From the NCBI RefSeq assembly GCF_003367195.1, contig NZ_QRGO01000001.1, positions 668,501-732,500 on the forward strand: 64,000 nucleotides of DNA. Direction: 5' to 3'. The translations under genes were made by a program, and so were the position numbers. Position 1 is the first letter of the stretch; every line of letters begins with the position of its first letter. Below, one piece after another: positions 7,416 through 16,240 of the stretch. This DNA is from Undibacter mobilis. GTDB taxonomy: Bacteria; Pseudomonadota; Alphaproteobacteria; Rhizobiales; Xanthobacteraceae. The notes under the pieces are model-generated. The model was not told the DNA's origin. It searched no databases and worked only from the letters and a program-made list of their open reading frames with translations.

Positions 7416-10400
7416 ATGAAATTCGGTGTCCCGTGGAGTGTCAAAGGCATTCGCCCGGAAGCCCGCGAGACAGCCAAAGAGGCGGCTCGCCGGTCCGGCA
7501 TGCCTTTGGGCGAATGGCTGAATTCGGTCATTCTCCAACAGGCGGGAGACTTTGACGACGAAGACGCCTATGGCGCCCAAGACATGTCCTCCGTTCATGA
7601 ACGGCTGGACGACATCACCCGAAGGCTCGACCAGTTCTCCCGTAAAGGCCCCGAAGCCTATGCGCCGCGCCGCAATCGCGAGGCGGCCGCCGGCCCCAGC
7701 AACGACCAGCTCGTCCAGCTGATCTCCCGGCTCGACCAGCGAATCGAACAACTCGCCCAGCTGCCGCGCATAATGGCGCCCTACGCGCCGCCGCTCGCGC
7801 CGCAAGCCCCCGCCTGGCCCCATCCGCCGCAAATGCCGCCGCAGACGGCGCGGCCGGCAATGCCACAACAACCCGGGATGCCGCTCGGCCTCGACCGGGC
7901 CGCCGCCGATATTGCCGCCCGCCAGCGCAGCCTCAATAGCGGCGTCCCCGGCGCGCCGCGGCCGGCGCCGATGGCCCCGCCGGCCCAGCCGCTGCCGCAC
8001 GTTGTCACCGCGCCGGCGGCGCCCGCTTACATGCCGCAGGTGCCGACGCAGGACCTGTCCGGCCTCGAAGAACATCTCAAGCAGATCACCGACCAGATCG
8101 AGACCTTGCGCCGCCCCGGCGTCGAGGACGCCATCAACGCGCTGCGCGCCGAACTCGGCGATATCGGCCGGGCGCTGAACGATGCCATGCCGCGCCAGGC
8201 GATCGACGCCATCGAGCGGCAGATCCAGGGCCTGACCCAGCGCATCGCCGAAGGCCGGCAGAATGGCGGCGATGCCGGTGCACTGGGCGGCATCGAACAT
8301 GGCCTTGCCGAGGTGCGCGACGCGTTGCGCGGGCTGACCCCGGCCGAGAACCTGGTCGGCTTCAACGATGCGGTGGACGGCCTCACCCACAAGATCGACA
8401 TGATCGTGGCCCGCCGCGATCCGGAAATGCTCGGCCAGCTCGAGCGCGCCATCACCACCTTGCGCGAGATGACCGGCCACGTCGCCTCGAACGACGCGAT
8501 CAGCCGCCTCGCGGCGCAAGTTGCCGAACTGGGCGACAAGGTCGATCACTTCGCGCAAGGCGGCGCCAGCGACGCGCTCAACAGCCTCGAGCACCGCATC
8601 AGCGCGCTCGCCGATGCACTGGCCACGCGCTCGCAGAACGGCGCCGCCGTGCCGCCGCGCCTGGAAGCGCTGGTCGAGTCGCTCACCGACAAGATCGAGC
8701 TGATCCAGCAGTCGCGCGGCGACAACGTCGCCGTCGGTCATCTCGAAGATCAGATCGTCGCGCTGGTGAAACGGCTCGACGCGTCGGATTCGCGGCTCGG
8801 CCACCTCGAAGCCATCGAACGCGGCCTCGGCGACCTTCTCGTCCATATCGAGGAGATGCGCGCCAACAAGTCTTCCGGCGCAGTCCGCGAGGATGGCGAG
8901 CCTGCGGTCTCACAATTGCAGCAGCAGCTTGCGCGCACGCAGTCGGCGCTCGATGCGATGCATGGCACACTCGGCATCGTGGTCGATCGCCTGGCCACCA
9001 TCGAGAAGGGCGTGCGCGAGCCGCGGCCCGCCGCCTATGACGAGACGATGGAGCTGACGCAGCCGGTCGGCCGCATCGCCGCCCGCGTCGTTGCCGACGA
9101 CCCGGCGCCTGTCCCTCAGCCTGCCCCGCCGCACGCCCCACAGCGCATGGAAGCGCCGCAACAGCAGGAGCCTGCGCGGCTCCCGGCACGGCCCTATCCG
9201 CAGCAGCCGGCCGCCGAACTGGCCGCCGCCCTCGCGCCACAGCCCGCCGCCAGACCCGCGCCGCAACCGCCCCAACAGCCGGCCCCGCAACAACCCGCCG
9301 CCCGCCGCCTGCCGCAGGCGCCGCGCCTGCCGATCAATCCCGATCTGCCGCCCGACATGCCGATCGAGCCAGGATCGGCGCCGCCGCGTTTCGCCGCCAG
9401 CCATGCCGCGCGCATTGCCGCCTCCGAGGCCGCTCTCGGCGGCGCGCGCCCGAACGCCAACGCCGAACCGGACGGCAAATCCGGTTTCATTGCCGCCGCC
9501 CGCCGTGCGGCACAGGCCGCGATGAAGTCGTCCAAACCGCGGGCGCCCGAGCCCGACCTGCAGGAATATGCGGCGGCCGACGAAGAAGCGGCGCCATCGC
9601 TGCGCACCTCGGTGATGAAGAAGATCAAGTCGGTCTTCATCGCCGCCAGCCTCGTCGCCATCGTCATTGGCGGCATCCAGATCGCCAGCAAGTTCTACGA
9701 TTTCGGCACGTCGTCGCACACCGCGCAGAATGCCGCCAAGCCGAGCGCCAATCCCGGCGATGCCGCGCCGCCGCAGACGGCCGCCGAGGACCCGCTGGTC
9801 ACGCATTCACTGACCGCGCCGATCAAGCCGCTTGATGGCTCGGGCTATGTGACCGGCACGACGCCGAGCACCGGTCCGATCCGCAATGTCACGCCGGGTT
9901 TGATGCCCGGTAACAACGGTTCGCTGTTCTCCGCGCCGCTGCTCAATCCGCCACCGAGCACCGCGCCGGGCAACGACGTCACCGGCAGCATTCCGCCGCG
10001 CGCGCCCAAGGCGAAGGCCGTGAGCCCCTATGGCGACGCCGAGCTGCCGATCGCCATCGGCAGCACCCGGCTGCGCGAAGCAGCCATGGGTGGCGACGCG
10101 GCTGCGGCCTACGAAGTCGCACAGCGCTTTGCCGAAGGCCGCGGCGTTGCCGCCAATGCCGAGGAAGCTGCACGCTGGTTCGAGCGTGCCGCCGGCAAGG
10201 GCCTCGTCCCGGCGCAATTCCGCTTTGCCAGCATGCTGGAGAAGGGCCACGGCGCTAAAAAGAACCTCGGCCAGGCGCGCAAGCTCTACCTCGCCGCCGC
10301 CGGCAAGGGCCACGCCAAGGCCATGCATAACCTCGCCGTACTGTACGCCGAAGGCATCGACGGCCGGCCGGACTACGCCACTGCGGCGCAATGGTTCCGC

Positions 10401-10808
10401 AAGGCGGCCGACCTCGGCGTCGCCGACAGCCAGTACAATCTTGGCATTCTCTGTGCCCGCGGGCTCGGCATGGAAAAGAGCTTTATCGACGCCTATCAGT
10501 GGTTCGCGCTGGCCGCCGCGCAGGGCGACCGCGAAGCCGCCAAGAAGCGTGACGAAATCGCCAGCCGCCTCGAACCGGACGAACTCGCCACCGCTCAGGC
10601 TGCGGTCAAGACGTTCACGGCCAAGCCGCAGCCCGCCGAAGCGACCGCCGTTCCAGCGCCGCGCGGCGGCTGGGACGACAACGGCAATGCCGAAAGCCCC
10701 GCTGCCGCTCCGGTCCCCGGTCCGGTGAGCAAGCCTCAACCCAAGCCGCCGGCCTCGCGCGCCGCGGCCGCCGGTCCGCTCAACCTCGGCAGCATGGGAC
10801 GGAATTAA
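7416..10808 (+). CDS. podJ: PodJ-like polar localization protein with SEL1 repeats
   Basis: An 1130-residue protein built like Caulobacter PodJL: a long cytoplasmic part, one membrane span, and a periplasmic part. Residues 1-45 (MKFGVPWSVKGIRPEARETA...) are the conserved opening. Residues about 60-560 are mostly predicted coiled coil, interrupted near 115-220 by a Pro/Ala-rich stretch; a Pro/Gln-rich linker covers 565-650. The span is at about 742-763 (SVFIAASLVAIVIGGIQIA). SEL1 repeats run from about 885 to 1050 (YEVAQRFAEGRGVAANAEEA and three or four more). The C-terminus ends in a low-complexity tail with no peptidoglycan-binding domain. Such proteins mark a cell pole and recruit division and signalling factors. 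A frame open from 7314 adds 34 unrelated residues. Confidence 0.82.
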   Translation: MKFGVPWSVKGIRPEARETAKEAARRSGMPLGEWLNSVILQQAGDFDDEDAYGAQDMSSVHERLDDITRRLDQFSRKGPEAYAPRRNREAAAGPSNDQLVQLISRLDQRIEQLAQLPRIMAPYAPPLAPQAPAWPHPPQMPPQTARPAMPQQPGMPLGLDRAAADIAARQRSLNSGVPGAPRPAPMAPPAQPLPHVVTAPAAPAYMPQVPTQDLSGLEEHLKQITDQIETLRRPGVEDAINALRAELGDIGRALNDAMPRQAIDAIERQIQGLTQRIAEGRQNGGDAGALGGIEHGLAEVRDALRGLTPAENLVGFNDAVDGLTHKIDMIVARRDPEMLGQLERAITTLREMTGHVASNDAISRLAAQVAELGDKVDHFAQGGASDALNSLEHRISALADALATRSQNGAAVPPRLEALVESLTDKIELIQQSRGDNVAVGHLEDQIVALVKRLDASDSRLGHLEAIERGLGDLLVHIEEMRANKSSGAVREDGEPAVSQLQQQLARTQSALDAMHGTLGIVVDRLATIEKGVREPRPAAYDETMELTQPVGRIAARVVADDPAPVPQPAPPHAPQRMEAPQQQEPARLPARPYPQQPAAELAAALAPQPAARPAPQPPQQPAPQQPAARRLPQAPRLPINPDLPPDMPIEPGSAPPRFAASHAARIAASEAALGGARPNANAEPDGKSGFIAAARRAAQAAMKSSKPRAPEPDLQEYAAADEEAAPSLRTSVMKKIKSVFIAASLVAIVIGGIQIASKFYDFGTSSHTAQNAAKPSANPGDAAPPQTAAEDPLVTHSLTAPIKPLDGSGYVTGTTPSTGPIRNVTPGLMPGNNGSLFSAPLLNPPPSTAPGNDVTGSIPPRAPKAKAVSPYGDAELPIAIGSTRLREAAMGGDAAAAYEVAQRFAEGRGVAANAEEAARWFERAAGKGLVPAQFRFASMLEKGHGAKKNLGQARKLYLAAAGKGHAKAMHNLAVLYAEGIDGRPDYATAAQWFRKAADLGVADSQYNLGILCARGLGMEKSFIDAYQWFALAAAQGDREAAKKRDEIASRLEPDELATAQAAVKTFTAKPQPAEATAVPAPRGGWDDNGNAESPAAAPVPGPVSKPQPKPPASRAAAAGPLNLGSMGRN

Positions 10809-10907
10809 GTTTAAATCCGCGAAAGCAGTGACGTCGCAGCGCCAGGGGTGTTCAATCGCGACGAATCGCGCGAAGACGTGCGCGTGTCACGAAACATCGT
10901 CACGATG

Positions 10908-10954
10908 GATCCGGGCCCCGGGACCGCACCGCGCGCCTCACTTAGACCCGGATC
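10908..10954. repeat. Short inverted repeat, possibly a degenerate palindromic element
   Basis: Arms GATCCGGG (10908-10915) and CCCGGATC (10947-10954) in the 242-base gap after the podJ-like gene. The flanking CCCGGGACCGCACCGCG resembles the element at 12756-12884. It could be an eroded copy or a terminator for the upstream gene; no T-run follows. Confidence 0.35.
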
Positions 10955-11050
10955 GAAAGCTACGCGTGCCTGGCACGCGATCCGCGGCGGCGACGGCCGC
11001 CGGCGCGGAGCTCGCTTCCGACCAACGCCCTGAACGCCGGACGACGTCGC

Positions 11051-11974
11051 TTGCAGATCTACCTCCCGATCGCCGACCTGCCCGTCAACATCTTCCTGGT
11101 TTTCGGGATGGGGCTGGCGGTTGGGTTCATCTCGGGCATGTTCGGAATCGGCGGCGGCTTCCTGATGACGCCGCTCCTCATTTTCATCGGCATCTCGCCC
11201 GCCGTCACGGTGGCCAGCGTGTCGACTCACATTGCCGCTTCGTCCTTTACCGGCGCCATCAATTACTGGCGTAAGCGTGCGGTCGACATTCCCTTGGCCT
11301 TGATGCTGCTGGCGGCCGGCATCGTCGGCACGGCGGCCGGCGTCTGGCTGTTCACCATGCTGCGCGCGATCGACCAGCTCGACCTCGTCATCGGTCTTTC
11401 CTACGTCACCTTGCTGACCACCGTCGGCGCGCTGATGATCAATGAAGGCGTGCAGGCCGAACTGCGGGCCAGGCGCGGCGGACCGGCGATGCTGCGGCGG
11501 CCGGGCAGCCACACATTTGTTCACGGCCTGCCGCTCAAGATGCGCTTCAAGCGCTCCAAGATCTATGTGTCGGTCATTCCGGTCTGGGGCATCGGCTTTA
11601 TGATCGGCTTTATCGGCGCCGTGCTCGGCATCGGCGGCGGCTTTCTTCTGGTACCGATGCTGATCTACTTCCTGCGGGTGCCGACTGCGACCGTGATCGG
11701 CACCTCGATGGTGATGACGCTGATCACCATGACGTCGGCAACGGTGATGCACGCCGCCACCAACCATCTGGTAGACGCCGTGCTGGCCTTGATCCTGATG
11801 GTCGGCGGCGTCACCGGAGCGCAGTTCGGTGCGCACACTGGCCAGCGCATGCGCGCCGAACGGCTGCGCCTGCTTCTCGGCATGCTGGTGTTCATGGTCG
11901 GCATGCGCTTTGCCTACGAGCTGATCGTCCAGCCCAACGAACTTTATTCGATCCGCATGGTGAGGTTCGATTGA
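11051..11974 (+). CDS. TauE/SafE family sulfite/anion exporter-like membrane protein
   Basis: A 307-residue protein with about eight membrane segments and the duplicated glycine motif of the family: GMFGIGGGFLMTPLL near residue 33 and VLGIGGGFLLVPMLIY near 195. A hydrophilic linker (RARRGGPAMLRR) lies between the halves. TTG at 11051 is taken as start because the family begins with this QIYLPIADLPVN sequence. The stop overlaps the start of the next gene by one base (TGATG), so the two are probably co-translated. This pairing with a TIGR02186 protein is recurrent in alphaproteobacteria. The transported anion is not known. Confidence 0.88.
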   Translation: MQIYLPIADLPVNIFLVFGMGLAVGFISGMFGIGGGFLMTPLLIFIGISPAVTVASVSTHIAASSFTGAINYWRKRAVDIPLALMLLAAGIVGTAAGVWLFTMLRAIDQLDLVIGLSYVTLLTTVGALMINEGVQAELRARRGGPAMLRRPGSHTFVHGLPLKMRFKRSKIYVSVIPVWGIGFMIGFIGAVLGIGGGFLLVPMLIYFLRVPTATVIGTSMVMTLITMTSATVMHAATNHLVDAVLALILMVGGVTGAQFGAHTGQRMRAERLRLLLGMLVFMVGMRFAYELIVQPNELYSIRMVRFD

Positions 11975-12750
11975 TGCCTCATTTGGCTCTCATCGCCGCA
12001 ATTCTCGGTCTCGCTGCGCTTCTGTCGCCGGCGCGCGCCGAAAAACTGGTGTTGTCGCTGTCGACCCATCGTGTTGCCGTAACCTCGAGCTTCGTTGGCG
12101 CCGATCTCGTGCTGTTCGGCACCGTCGAGCCGGATGCGCCGCGCCTGGCGCTACGCAACGCCTACGATATCGTCGTTACTGTGACCGGACCGCGCGCCAC
12201 CTTGCGCACGCGGCGCAAGGAGCGCGTGCTCGGCATCTGGGTCAACGTCGATTCGCGCGAATTCATCCGCGTGCCGTCCTATCTCGCCGTGCTCAGCAAC
12301 CGGCCGGTCGCCGAGATCACCAATGCCGAAACGGCACAACGCATGCAGCTCGGATTGAGCCAGGTGATCCTGACTCAGCGCATCGGCGCCGACTTCGCAG
12401 ACACCGTGCCAGATGATCCGTTCCGCGTGAACTTCATCAACCTGAGGAAAGAAGCGGGCCAGTATCGCGAAACGCCGAACGGCGTCACGTTCCTCACGCC
12501 GACCGTGTTTCGCGTCGCCATTCCGCTGCCCGCCGACGTCGCCACCGGCGGCTATACCGTGGACGTCAAACTGTTCGCCAACCGTCAATTGGTCACGCGC
12601 AACAACACCGCGCTGGAAGTAATCAAGACCGGCTTCGAGCAATATGTCTACGAGGCTTCGCAGCACCACGGCCTGATCTACGGCATCGTCTCGGCCATGA
12701 TGGCGCTGTTCATCGGCTGGGCCGGCAGCGTGGTGTTCAGGAGAGATTAG
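11974..12750 (+). CDS. TIGR02186 family membrane-anchored periplasmic protein
   Basis: A 258-residue protein with a signal peptide (MPHLALIAAILGLAALLSPA, cut near ARA-EKL). It has a beta-rich body (LVLSLSTHRVAVTSSFVGAD, RVAIPLPADVATGGYTVDVK) and one C-terminal membrane span near residues 233-253 (IYGIVSAMMALFIGWAGSV), so the bulk faces the periplasm. The family has no assigned biochemical role. Its overlapping start with the TauE/SafE gene suggests it is an accessory part of that transporter; this is inference from position. It converges on the pdeM gene across a palindromic repeat. Confidence 0.85.
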   Translation: MPHLALIAAILGLAALLSPARAEKLVLSLSTHRVAVTSSFVGADLVLFGTVEPDAPRLALRNAYDIVVTVTGPRATLRTRRKERVLGIWVNVDSREFIRVPSYLAVLSNRPVAEITNAETAQRMQLGLSQVILTQRIGADFADTVPDDPFRVNFINLRKEAGQYRETPNGVTFLTPTVFRVAIPLPADVATGGYTVDVKLFANRQLVTRNNTALEVIKTGFEQYVYEASQHHGLIYGIVSAMMALFIGWAGSVVFRRD

Positions 12751-12755
12751 GCACT

Positions 12756-12884
12756 TGTCCCGGACGCGGCGCAGCACGAAGTGATGCGACGCAGATCCGG
12801 GACCGCCTCAAGCTCCGCGTTCGCGAAGGTCCTGGTTCTGCGGCGCATCATTCGCTGCGCTCACGCTACACCGCGCCCGGGACA
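12756..12884. repeat. Long imperfect palindromic repeat (TGTCCCGG family)
   Basis: About 129 bases that nearly fold on themselves. The left arm starts TGTCCCGGACGCGG and continues through GTGATGCG and CGCAGA; the right arm ends CCGCGCCCGGGACA after TCTGCG and CGCATCATTCGC. It lies between two convergent genes, where it could end transcription on both strands. It differs in sequence from the GTCATTCCGG family. Its resemblance to known Rhizobiales extragenic palindromes is from memory. Confidence 0.75.
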
Positions 12885-12890
12885 GGAAGA

Positions 12891-13706
12891 TCAATCCCCC
12901 AGACACCGCTTGGCAGCGAAAGCATAAAGCCGGTCCGGGCCCAGCATATGCGCGGTGAAGGCAAGCGTACCGAACAGATCGGCAAAGGCGGCATCGCGAA
13001 TGTTAAGTCCGCCGGTGTATTCGCCGAAGGCCGGCATCACCATCCGCGTTTGATCGGCAACGAAACAGCGGCGGCGCACCGAACGGCCGCGCTGTGAAAT
13101 CTTCGCCACCGGATGCAGATGGCCGGCGATTTCGCCGGCCGCGCCAGTCGGCAAATGGCGGAAAGTGAGCGCGCCGATCGTCACGGTATGCCTGAATTCG
13201 CCGCCAATGCCATCGGCTGGCTCCGGATCATGATTGCCGGTGATCCACACCCAGTCGCGCCCGCGCTGCAGCGCGACGATGCTGTTCCGATCGTCGACAG
13301 CAAGACGAGACGGGCCTCCGCCGTCGTGAAAGCTGTCGCCGAGCGCGATGACCATGCGCGGCGCATAATGCGCAACCAGCTTCGTCAGGCGCGCCAGCGT
13401 CGCGGCGGTATCGTAAGGCGGCAGCAGCATGCCGCGCCGCGCAAAGCTCGAGCCCTTCTCCAGATGCAGATCGCTGACAACGAGCACGCCGTGCTCGGGC
13501 CAGTACACTGCGCCGCAGGGGTCGGCGAGGAGGGCGATCGAAGAAATAACAACGGTGTCATTCCGGATGCCGCGCAGCGGCGATCCGGAATCCAGCGGCA
13601 ACGCGTTGCCTTGTGTCTGGATTCCGGGTTCGCGCGCCTTAAGCGCGTTTACGCGCGTCTTTGACGCGCTATGGCGCGCGCTCCGGAATGACGATAGATC
13701 ACTCAA
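12891..13706 (-). CDS. pdeM: Ligase-associated DNA damage response endonuclease PdeM (metallophosphoesterase)
   Basis: A calcineurin-like phosphoesterase whose metal ligands are all visible: VSDLHLEKGS, ALGDSFHDGG, TGNHDPEP and AGHLHPV. The family (TIGR04123) travels with the ligase-associated helicase, exonuclease and ATP-dependent ligase, all present here. The family's usual first residues align at about residue 52 (ISSIALLADPCGAVYWP). Residues 5-50 are encoded by an in-frame palindromic repeat (13557-13692). No ATG or GTG lies between the repeat and the homologous region. The TTG at 13704-13706 overlaps the helicase stop (TTGA) and has AGAGG 7 bases upstream, which supports a 271-residue product with a repeat-derived N-terminus. 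Other non-ATG starts are possible. Confidence 0.85.
   Translation of the reverse strand: MSDLSSFRSARHSASKTRVNALKAREPGIQTQGNALPLDSGSPLRGIRNDTVVISSIALLADPCGAVYWPEHGVLVVSDLHLEKGSSFARRGMLLPPYDTAATLARLTKLVAHYAPRMVIALGDSFHDGGGPSRLAVDDRNSIVALQRGRDWVWITGNHDPEPADGIGGEFRHTVTIGALTFRHLPTGAAGEIAGHLHPVAKISQRGRSVRRRCFVADQTRMVMPAFGEYTGGLNIRDAAFADLFGTLAFTAHMLGPDRLYAFAAKRCLGD
13557..13692. repeat. Palindromic repeat (GTCATTCCGG family), copy 2, inside the pdeM reading frame
   Basis: A 136-base element with the same ends as the copy at 160-270: GTCATTCCGGA at 13557 and TCCGGAATGAC ending at 13692. It has the same inner arms (CCGGAATCCAGC and TCTGGATTCCGGG). It sits between the helicase stop and the conserved part of pdeM and contains no stop codon in the pdeM frame. 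Confidence 0.85.
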
Positions 13707-16240
13707 TTCATCGCCTCTTTAATCAACTCATCCGCGGCTTCCGCCAGAAGCGTGTCCGCAGCCTCGCCATAGACCGTTTCGCGGCCGATCTCCAGCATCA
13801 CCGGAACCGCCAGCGGCGAGACGTGGTCGAGCCGTTTATGGATGATTCGACCCTGCACGCGCGACAGCATTTCCGACAGCCGCTTGATGTCGAGCAGCCC
13901 GGTCGCGGCATCGGCCCGCGCTGCACGCAGCAGAATGTGATCGGCCTGATGCTTGCGCAAGACATCGTACACGAGATCGGTCGATATCGTGAGCTGGCGT
14001 CGGGTTTTCTCCTCACCGGGGAAACGGCGCTCGATCAGACCGGCGATAATGGCGCAGGTGCGGAAAGTGCGCTTCATCAAGGCCGATTCATCAAGCCATT
14101 CTTCCAGGTCGTCACCGAGCATATCCTCCGCGAAGAGTTCCGCGAGCGACAGGCCGCCTTTGGCAATGCGCAGTCCCATGTCGCCGAGGCCCCACACCGC
14201 AAGCGCGTATTCATTGGCGACGAAGCCGAGCGGCTTGAGACCGAGGCGCTCCAGCCGCCGCGTCAGCAACATGCCGAGCGTCTGATGCGCGAGACGGCCT
14301 TCGAACGGATAGCACACGAGATAATTCTTGGCGGCGCGGGGAAAGGTTTCGACCAGCAGATCGCCGGCCGGGGGCAGCTGCGAGCGCCACGCTTGAATCT
14401 CCAGCCACTCGCGCACCTGATCGGGCAACGCGCGCCACGCTTTCGGGTCGGCGAGAATGCCGCGCACCCGCGCGGCAAGGTATGTCGACAGCGGAAACTT
14501 GCCGCCCTCGTAAGCCGGCACCTTCGGATCGGTGGCGGTCGAGCGCGACACATAGACTTCGTTCTCGACCAGCGCTTCATATTTCAGGATCTCACCGGCG
14601 AAAACGAAGGTGTCGCCCGGCGTCAGACCTTCAATGAAATATTCCTCGACCTGCCCCAACACACGGCCGCCGCGCGGGATTAGCGTAGTCGAACGACGCG
14701 AGCGCACGAGGCGCACCTTCAGCATATCGGCTTCGACGATGGTGCCGATATTCATGCGATAGCGCTGCGCAACATTGGGATGGGTAATGCGCCACTTGCC
14801 GTCCTTTCCGAGCCTGATCTTGGCGAAGCGTTCATAGGCCTTGAGCGCATAGCCCCCGGTGGCGACGAAATCGACCACAGCATCGAACTCGCTGCGCGCC
14901 AGTTTGGCGTAAGGCGCGGCGGCGCAGATTTCATCGAAGAGCTCATCGGCTGTGAAAGGCTCGCCGACGGCGCGGCCCAGCACGTGCTGGGCCAGCACGT
15001 CGAGCGCCCCGGTGCGTAGCGGCGGCGTGTCCTGCGCGTTCTCCGCGACGGCATCGATCGCCGCGGTGCATTCCAGCACCTCGAAGCGGTTGGACGGCAC
15101 CAGCACCGCCTTCGACGGTTCATCGAGCCGGTGATTGGCGCGGCCGATCCGTTGCAACAGCCGCGACGAACCTTTCGGCGCGCCGATATTGACGACCAGA
15201 TCGACATCGCCCCAGTCGATGCCGAGGTCGAGGGACGAGGTGCACACCACCGCGCGCAATTTGCCGGCAGCCATGGCGTCCTCGACCTTGCGGCGCTGCG
15301 CGACGTCGAGCGAGCCGTGATGCAGCGCGATAGCGAGATTGTCGTCGTTAATGCCCCACAGCGACTGGAACATGAACTCGGCCTGGCTGCGCGTGTTGAC
15401 GAAGATGAGCGTAGTCTTGTGGCGCTTGATCAGATCGTAGACTTCGTTCAGCGCGTGGCGCGCCGAATGTCCCGCCCAGGGCAGTCGCTCGGTGGTATCG
15501 AGCATCGATACGTCCGGCTGCGCGCCGGGCGCGGCGACAACGAGATCCGCGCGCGCTTCGGCGCCCGGCGGCTGCGGCACCAGAAAGCGACAAAGCTCAT
15601 CGGGCGCGGCAACGGTCGCCGACAGCCCTACAGTCGCAAGACCCGGCGCCAATGTGAACAGCCGGGCCAAACCGAGCGACAGCAGATCGCCGCGCTTCGA
15701 CAACACCAGTGAATGCAGTTCGTCGAGAATGACGCGCTTCAATGAGCCGAACAGAAAAGGTGCGTCGGCGGAGGCGAGCAGCAGCGCCAGTTGTTCGGGC
15801 GTGGTGAGCAAAATATCCGGCGGGTCGCGGCGCTGGCGCTGGCGCTTCGATGCGGGCGTATCGCCGGTGCGGGTTTCAAGGCGGATCGGAAGTTTCATCT
15901 CGGCCACCGGCGCCTCGAGATTGCGCGCGATATCGACGGCGAGCGCCTTCAGCGGCGAGATGTAGAGCGTGTGCAGTCCGCCCTCGCGGCGGATGCCGCG
16001 GCCGGTCGAGATGAGTTTCTTGTCCGTCGCCGCTTTGGGCTTCGTGGCCTGCTCATAGAGTTCCACCAATGTCGGCAGGAAACCGGCCAAGGTCTTGCCG
16101 CCGCCGGTCGGAGCAATCAGCAGCGAGGATTTTCCAGCGCGCGCTTTTTCCAGCAACGCCAATTGATGCGCACGCGGCTGCCAGCCGCGCGCGGCGAACC
16201 AGCGCGTGAAGACGTCGGGGAGGAGTGCGTTCTCATTCAC
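13703..16240 (-). CDS. Ligase-associated DNA damage response DEXH-box helicase (Lhr-like)
   Basis: An 845-residue superfamily 2 helicase. It has Walker A at 43-50 (APTGGGKT), the DEXH box DELH at 173-176, the SAT motif in VGLSATVAAP, and the second RecA domain with TLIFVNTRSQAE and QRIGRANHR. A C-terminal Lhr-type region of about 430 residues follows. It belongs to TIGR04121, the helicase of the ligase-associated repair set. It is expected to translocate on single-stranded DNA and unwind damaged duplex. The GTG start overlaps the stop of the methyltransferase gene (GTGA), and its own stop overlaps the pdeM start, giving a tightly coupled three-gene operon. Confidence 0.93.
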   Translation of the reverse strand: MNENALLPDVFTRWFAARGWQPRAHQLALLEKARAGKSSLLIAPTGGGKTLAGFLPTLVELYEQATKPKAATDKKLISTGRGIRREGGLHTLYISPLKALAVDIARNLEAPVAEMKLPIRLETRTGDTPASKRQRQRRDPPDILLTTPEQLALLLASADAPFLFGSLKRVILDELHSLVLSKRGDLLSLGLARLFTLAPGLATVGLSATVAAPDELCRFLVPQPPGAEARADLVVAAPGAQPDVSMLDTTERLPWAGHSARHALNEVYDLIKRHKTTLIFVNTRSQAEFMFQSLWGINDDNLAIALHHGSLDVAQRRKVEDAMAAGKLRAVVCTSSLDLGIDWGDVDLVVNIGAPKGSSRLLQRIGRANHRLDEPSKAVLVPSNRFEVLECTAAIDAVAENAQDTPPLRTGALDVLAQHVLGRAVGEPFTADELFDEICAAAPYAKLARSEFDAVVDFVATGGYALKAYERFAKIRLGKDGKWRITHPNVAQRYRMNIGTIVEADMLKVRLVRSRRSTTLIPRGGRVLGQVEEYFIEGLTPGDTFVFAGEILKYEALVENEVYVSRSTATDPKVPAYEGGKFPLSTYLAARVRGILADPKAWRALPDQVREWLEIQAWRSQLPPAGDLLVETFPRAAKNYLVCYPFEGRLAHQTLGMLLTRRLERLGLKPLGFVANEYALAVWGLGDMGLRIAKGGLSLAELFAEDMLGDDLEEWLDESALMKRTFRTCAIIAGLIERRFPGEEKTRRQLTISTDLVYDVLRKHQADHILLRAARADAATGLLDIKRLSEMLSRVQGRIIHKRLDHVSPLAVPVMLEIGRETVYGEAADTLLAEAADELIKEAMN

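Noticed and set aside
7287..8846. Long minus-strand open frame (519 codons) opposite the podJ-like gene
   Set aside because: It mirrors the high-GC codon pattern of the plus-strand gene. Its translation is Arg/Asp/Gly-rich with no domain, start site or family feature.
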